Origin: an uncultured Oribacterium sp.
Lineage (GTDB): Bacteria > Bacillota > Clostridia > Lachnospirales > Lachnospiraceae
Assembly (NCBI GenBank): GCA_934279105.1
Contig: CAKQWR010000095.1
Coordinates: forward strand, 1-7,575
Reading direction: 5' to 3'
DNA length: 7,575 nucleotides
A model generated the notes under the pieces. That model had not been told where the DNA came from and ran no database searches. It saw only the letters and a list, made by a program, of their open reading frames with translations. Made by a program: the position numbers and the translations under genes. Every line of letters begins with the position of its first letter. The stretch's first letter is position 1. Shown here one piece after another: positions 5,235 to 7,575 of the stretch.

Positions 5235-6632
5235 ATGGCAACGAAGAAGAAATTTCATGTGCCTCACAGCTTCATGATCGTGTTTTCGATCATCGTGTGT
5301 GCTGTGCTTCTGACCTGGATCATCCCGGCGGGTGAGTATGTACGTGTGGAGAATGCAGACGGCATCAAGGTGATCGATCCGACGCAGTTCAGCTATGTCG
5401 ATCGTACACCGGTGAATCCGTTCCTGATTCCGATGTATATCGTGAATGCGTTTGTAAAGCGTGTCGACATCATGCTGGTTATCCTGTTTTCGGGTGCGGC
5501 TTTCCACATGCTGACGCAGTCGGGTGCACTGCAGGCGGTGATCGCGAAGCTCGCGAAAAAGTTTTCCAACAACCTGTATGTATTTATCCCGATTCTGACG
5601 TTGATGTTCGGCCTCATCTGCACGACCCAGGCTGTCAACATGTTCATCGCGTTCGCACCGGTGATGGTCATGCTCGCACTGGCGATCGGGCTCGACTCGA
5701 TCACAGGTGCAGCCATTATCCTGCTCGGTGGAGCCATCGGATTTTCGACGGGAACATTGAACCCGAATACGACGGTTGTTGCACAGAAGATCGCGGAGCT
5801 GCCGCTGTACTCCGGTATCGGCTACCGCTGGGTTTGCTTCGCTGTGTACTATGTGATCACGAACATCTTCCTCGTGCGCTACGCGCTGAAGGTGCAGAAG
5901 GACCCGACGAAGAGCCCGATGTATGAGCTCGACCAGACGAGTGAGTTCCGTGCAGCCGGCGGTCTGGATGATTTCGGAACCATCGACCTCCGCAAGATTT
6001 TAAATATCGTTGCGCTCGTGGTTTCACTCGCTGTTGTAATCTATGGCAGCATCAAGCTGGGCTGGGATATGCCGGAGATGGCAGCGATGTTCATCTGGCT
6101 CGCCATCGTGGTCGGCATCATTTCCGGCTTCGATACGGATACGATCTGTAAGAACTTCCTCGAGGGATGTAAGAAGATGATGTCGGCGATGATCATCATC
6201 GGTCTCGCACAGTCGATCAGCGCCATCATGAAGGATGGTAAGATCATCGATACCGTCGTACATGCCCTGGCGGGCGGACTCGGCAGTGTGCCGACACTCC
6301 TGCAGGCACCGGCGATGCTGATTGCGAATACCATCATCAACGTATTCCTGACCTCCGGTTCCGGACAGGCAGCGGCGGTTATGCCGATCATGGTGCCGCT
6401 TTCCGACCTTATCGGTGTGACGAGACAGACGGCAGTGCTTGCATTTAACTTCGGTGATGGATTCTGTAATTATATTCTGCCGACCTCGACCGCACTCATG
6501 GGCATCATCAGTGCCTGCAATATCCCGTATGATCGCTGGATGCGTTTCATGTGGAAGATGTTTGCGATCTGGCTGGTGGTCGGTACGGTGCTGCTGGTGA
6601 TCGCGCAGATCATCCACTTCGGACCGATGTAA
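5235..6632 (+). CDS. YfcC/DcuC-superfamily membrane transporter
   Basis: The product is a 465-residue polytopic inner-membrane protein with roughly eleven or twelve hydrophobic segments and no cleavable signal peptide. The first helix (about 11-31) carries the family signature LLTWIIPAGEY (25-35). The two halves each hold a polar Gly/Ser/Asn-rich loop, probably re-entrant and substrate-binding: GFSTGTLNPNTTVV (169-182) and LTSGSGQAAAVMPIMVP (about 372-388), the latter followed by FNFGDGFCNYILPTS. These place it in the YfcC branch of the C4-dicarboxylate anaerobic carrier superfamily (PF03606-like). Members include putative dicarboxylate carriers and arginine/ornithine-type antiporters, and many have no proven substrate. 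Its neighbours are a LysR regulator and an M20D amidohydrolase, so uptake of an N-acyl amino acid, dipeptide or aminobenzoyl-glutamate-like compound is a reasonable inference. Exchange of substrate for product is equally possible. It is not AbgT family by its motifs. Confidence 0.9.
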   Translation: MATKKKFHVPHSFMIVFSIIVCAVLLTWIIPAGEYVRVENADGIKVIDPTQFSYVDRTPVNPFLIPMYIVNAFVKRVDIMLVILFSGAAFHMLTQSGALQAVIAKLAKKFSNNLYVFIPILTLMFGLICTTQAVNMFIAFAPVMVMLALAIGLDSITGAAIILLGGAIGFSTGTLNPNTTVVAQKIAELPLYSGIGYRWVCFAVYYVITNIFLVRYALKVQKDPTKSPMYELDQTSEFRAAGGLDDFGTIDLRKILNIVALVVSLAVVIYGSIKLGWDMPEMAAMFIWLAIVVGIISGFDTDTICKNFLEGCKKMMSAMIIIGLAQSISAIMKDGKIIDTVVHALAGGLGSVPTLLQAPAMLIANTIINVFLTSGSGQAAAVMPIMVPLSDLIGVTRQTAVLAFNFGDGFCNYILPTSTALMGIISACNIPYDRWMRFMWKMFAIWLVVGTVLLVIAQIIHFGPM

Positions 6633-6650
6633 TCAGAATATGTAGAAGAG

Positions 6651-6683
6651 AGGCGCTGCACCGGTTACCGGGAGGCGCTTTCG
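6651..6683 (+). terminator. Hairpin after the transporter gene, weak terminator or attenuator
   Basis: AGGCGC (6651-6656) can pair with GCGCTT (6675-6680, one G-T pair), and CCGG (6661-6664) with CCGG (6668-6671), separated by an asymmetric internal loop. Only TTTCGT follows, so termination is likely partial at best. It lies 18 bases after the transporter stop codon, inside the probable operon, and could lower expression of the downstream gene. Confidence 0.35.
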
Positions 6684-6727
6684 TAAATGGTTTCAAAGGA
6701 TTGAGCGTTTTTACATTTGCTTAAAAG

Positions 6728-6743
6728 ATGACATGAATGTCAT
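6728..6743. repeat. 16-bp perfect palindrome abutting the amidohydrolase ribosome site
   Basis: ATGACAT-GA-ATGTCAT is a perfect 7-bp inverted repeat with a two-base centre. It ends exactly where the strong ribosome site GGAGGA (6744-6749) begins. In RNA it would form a six-bp stem with a UGAA tetraloop. In DNA it could be an operator. It does not fit the T-N11-A geometry of the upstream dyad. Confidence 0.6.
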
Positions 6744-6756
6744 GGAGGAATGAAAC

Positions 6757-7575
6757 ATGAGCGATAAGAAGACTTTATTTGCTGCGATCGATGCACAGCG
6801 GGATGTGCTCTGCTCGATGGCAGATCAGATTTTCGATCATCCGGAATATGAAGGAGAAGAGGTATTCGCGAGTGGTCTGTTGACCGACTATCTTCGGAAA
6901 AACGGTTTCGAAGTAGAGATGGGTGTCGGTGGATTCAAGACCGCGTTTCGCGCGACCTATAAGCACGGAGAGGGTGGCCCGAAGCTCGGTATTCTCTGCG
7001 AGTACGATGCACTTCGAAATCTCGGACATGGCTGTGGCCATCACATGCAGGGACCGGGATGTCTCGGCGCAGCGGTGGCACTGAAGAACATGGCAGGTGA
7101 TCAGCCATTTGAACTCATCGTATATGGTACACCGGCAGAAGAAACGCTCGGCAGTAAGGTGCAGATGCTGGAGCGTGGTTGCTTCCGTGAGCTGGATGTC
7201 GCTTTTATGATGCATGGTGGGCCGAATACCTGCACGGATGTGAAGTGTCTCGCGCAGAAGAGCTTCAACGTGACCTTCCACGGAAAGCGCGCGCATGCCG
7301 CACTGGCACCGGAGAAGGGCAGAAGTGCCTTCGATGCCATGCTGGTCGCATTCCAGGGCGTCGAGTTCCTGCGGGAGCATGTGCCGGATGATGTGCGCAT
7401 GCACTACTGCATGACCGAGCTTCCAGGTCCGTCCAATGTCGTGCCGGCGACCGCAAAGGCTGAGTTTTCACTGCGTTCCTTCTCGAAGAAGGAACTCGAG
7501 GACATCAGTGTCCGCTTCCAGGACATCATCAAGGGCGCCGCGCTGATCGCCGGCGTCGACTATGAGATCCAGGAC
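6757..7575 (+). CDS. M20D-family amidohydrolase (AbgB/hippurate hydrolase-like), 3' end cut off
   Basis: The reading frame runs open to the window edge: 273 codons of an expected 390 or so. GGAGGA lies seven bases before the ATG. M20 enzymes are cytoplasmic metal-dependent amidases that split N-acyl amino acids, aminobenzoyl-glutamate or small peptides. Visible are the catalytic-domain motifs ILCEYDALRNLGHGCGHH (79-96), where Cys93 and His95 match the M20D metal-site Cys/His; GTPAEET (124-130), holding the general-base glutamate; and MMHGG (151-155), holding a metal-ligand His. The inserted dimerisation domain begins near 168 with SFNVTFHGKRAHAA (169-182), including the conserved His180. The EYDAL variant and GHxCGHx form resemble the AbgB-like branch more than ArgE or DapE. 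It follows the transporter by 124 bases on the same strand. The substrate is not determinable, and the missing end leaves the last metal ligand unseen. Confidence 0.9.
   Translation, partial: MSDKKTLFAAIDAQRDVLCSMADQIFDHPEYEGEEVFASGLLTDYLRKNGFEVEMGVGGFKTAFRATYKHGEGGPKLGILCEYDALRNLGHGCGHHMQGPGCLGAAVALKNMAGDQPFELIVYGTPAEETLGSKVQMLERGCFRELDVAFMMHGGPNTCTDVKCLAQKSFNVTFHGKRAHAALAPEKGRSAFDAMLVAFQGVEFLREHVPDDVRMHYCMTELPGPSNVVPATAKAEFSLRSFSKKELEDISVRFQDIIKGAALIAGVDYEIQD

Overview
The window looks like chromosomal DNA of an anaerobic Firmicute, most likely a moderately GC-rich member of Clostridia close to Lachnospiraceae. This is inferred from protein style: a short bacterial LeuD, a YprB-type RNase H-fold exonuclease with a C-terminal 'YYYLP..D..IHKS' domain, Gram-positive RuvA/RuvB, strong AGGAG-type ribosome sites, a TTG start, and a Gram-positive LexA box. 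No phage, insertion sequence, CRISPR array, tRNA or rRNA is visible.

Layout. Positions 1-208 are two nearly identical 104-bp tandem units, each encoding several strong hairpins, placed directly before leuD (231-728, isopropylmalate dehydratase small subunit). leuD ends at a plausible terminator, and a strong bidirectional terminator (831-875) separates it from a convergent gene on the minus strand (878-2176), a two-domain DEDD-type exonuclease-like protein. A divergent promoter region (2177-2437) follows. Its ruvAB side carries a 13/14 match to the Gram-positive SOS (LexA/DinR) operator between and over the promoter hexamers. ruvA (2438-3070) and ruvB (3090-4100, TTG start) form a tight operon for the Holliday-junction branch-migration motor.

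The right part is a small catabolic or scavenging module: a LysR-family regulator (4200-5129), a YfcC/DcuC-family membrane transporter (5235-6632) and an M20D-type metal-dependent amidohydrolase (6757 to beyond the window end). The regulator-transporter gap holds a symmetric T-N11-A dyad just upstream of an extended -10 promoter, plus a 9-bp inverted repeat that embraces the -10 box. The simplest reading is that the regulator senses an N-acylated or peptide-like compound and controls its uptake and hydrolysis, with the same logic as abgR-abgAB-abgT but a different transporter family.

Most notable for follow-up: the hairpin-rich tandem repeat inside the presumed leuC-leuD gap; a RuvA whose acidic-pin residues (Glu55-Asp56 in E. 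coli) are Gln55-Asn56; the SOS operator of ruvAB; the operator architecture of the transporter promoter; and a perfect palindrome abutting the Shine-Dalgarno of the amidohydrolase. I see no clearly new multi-gene system.
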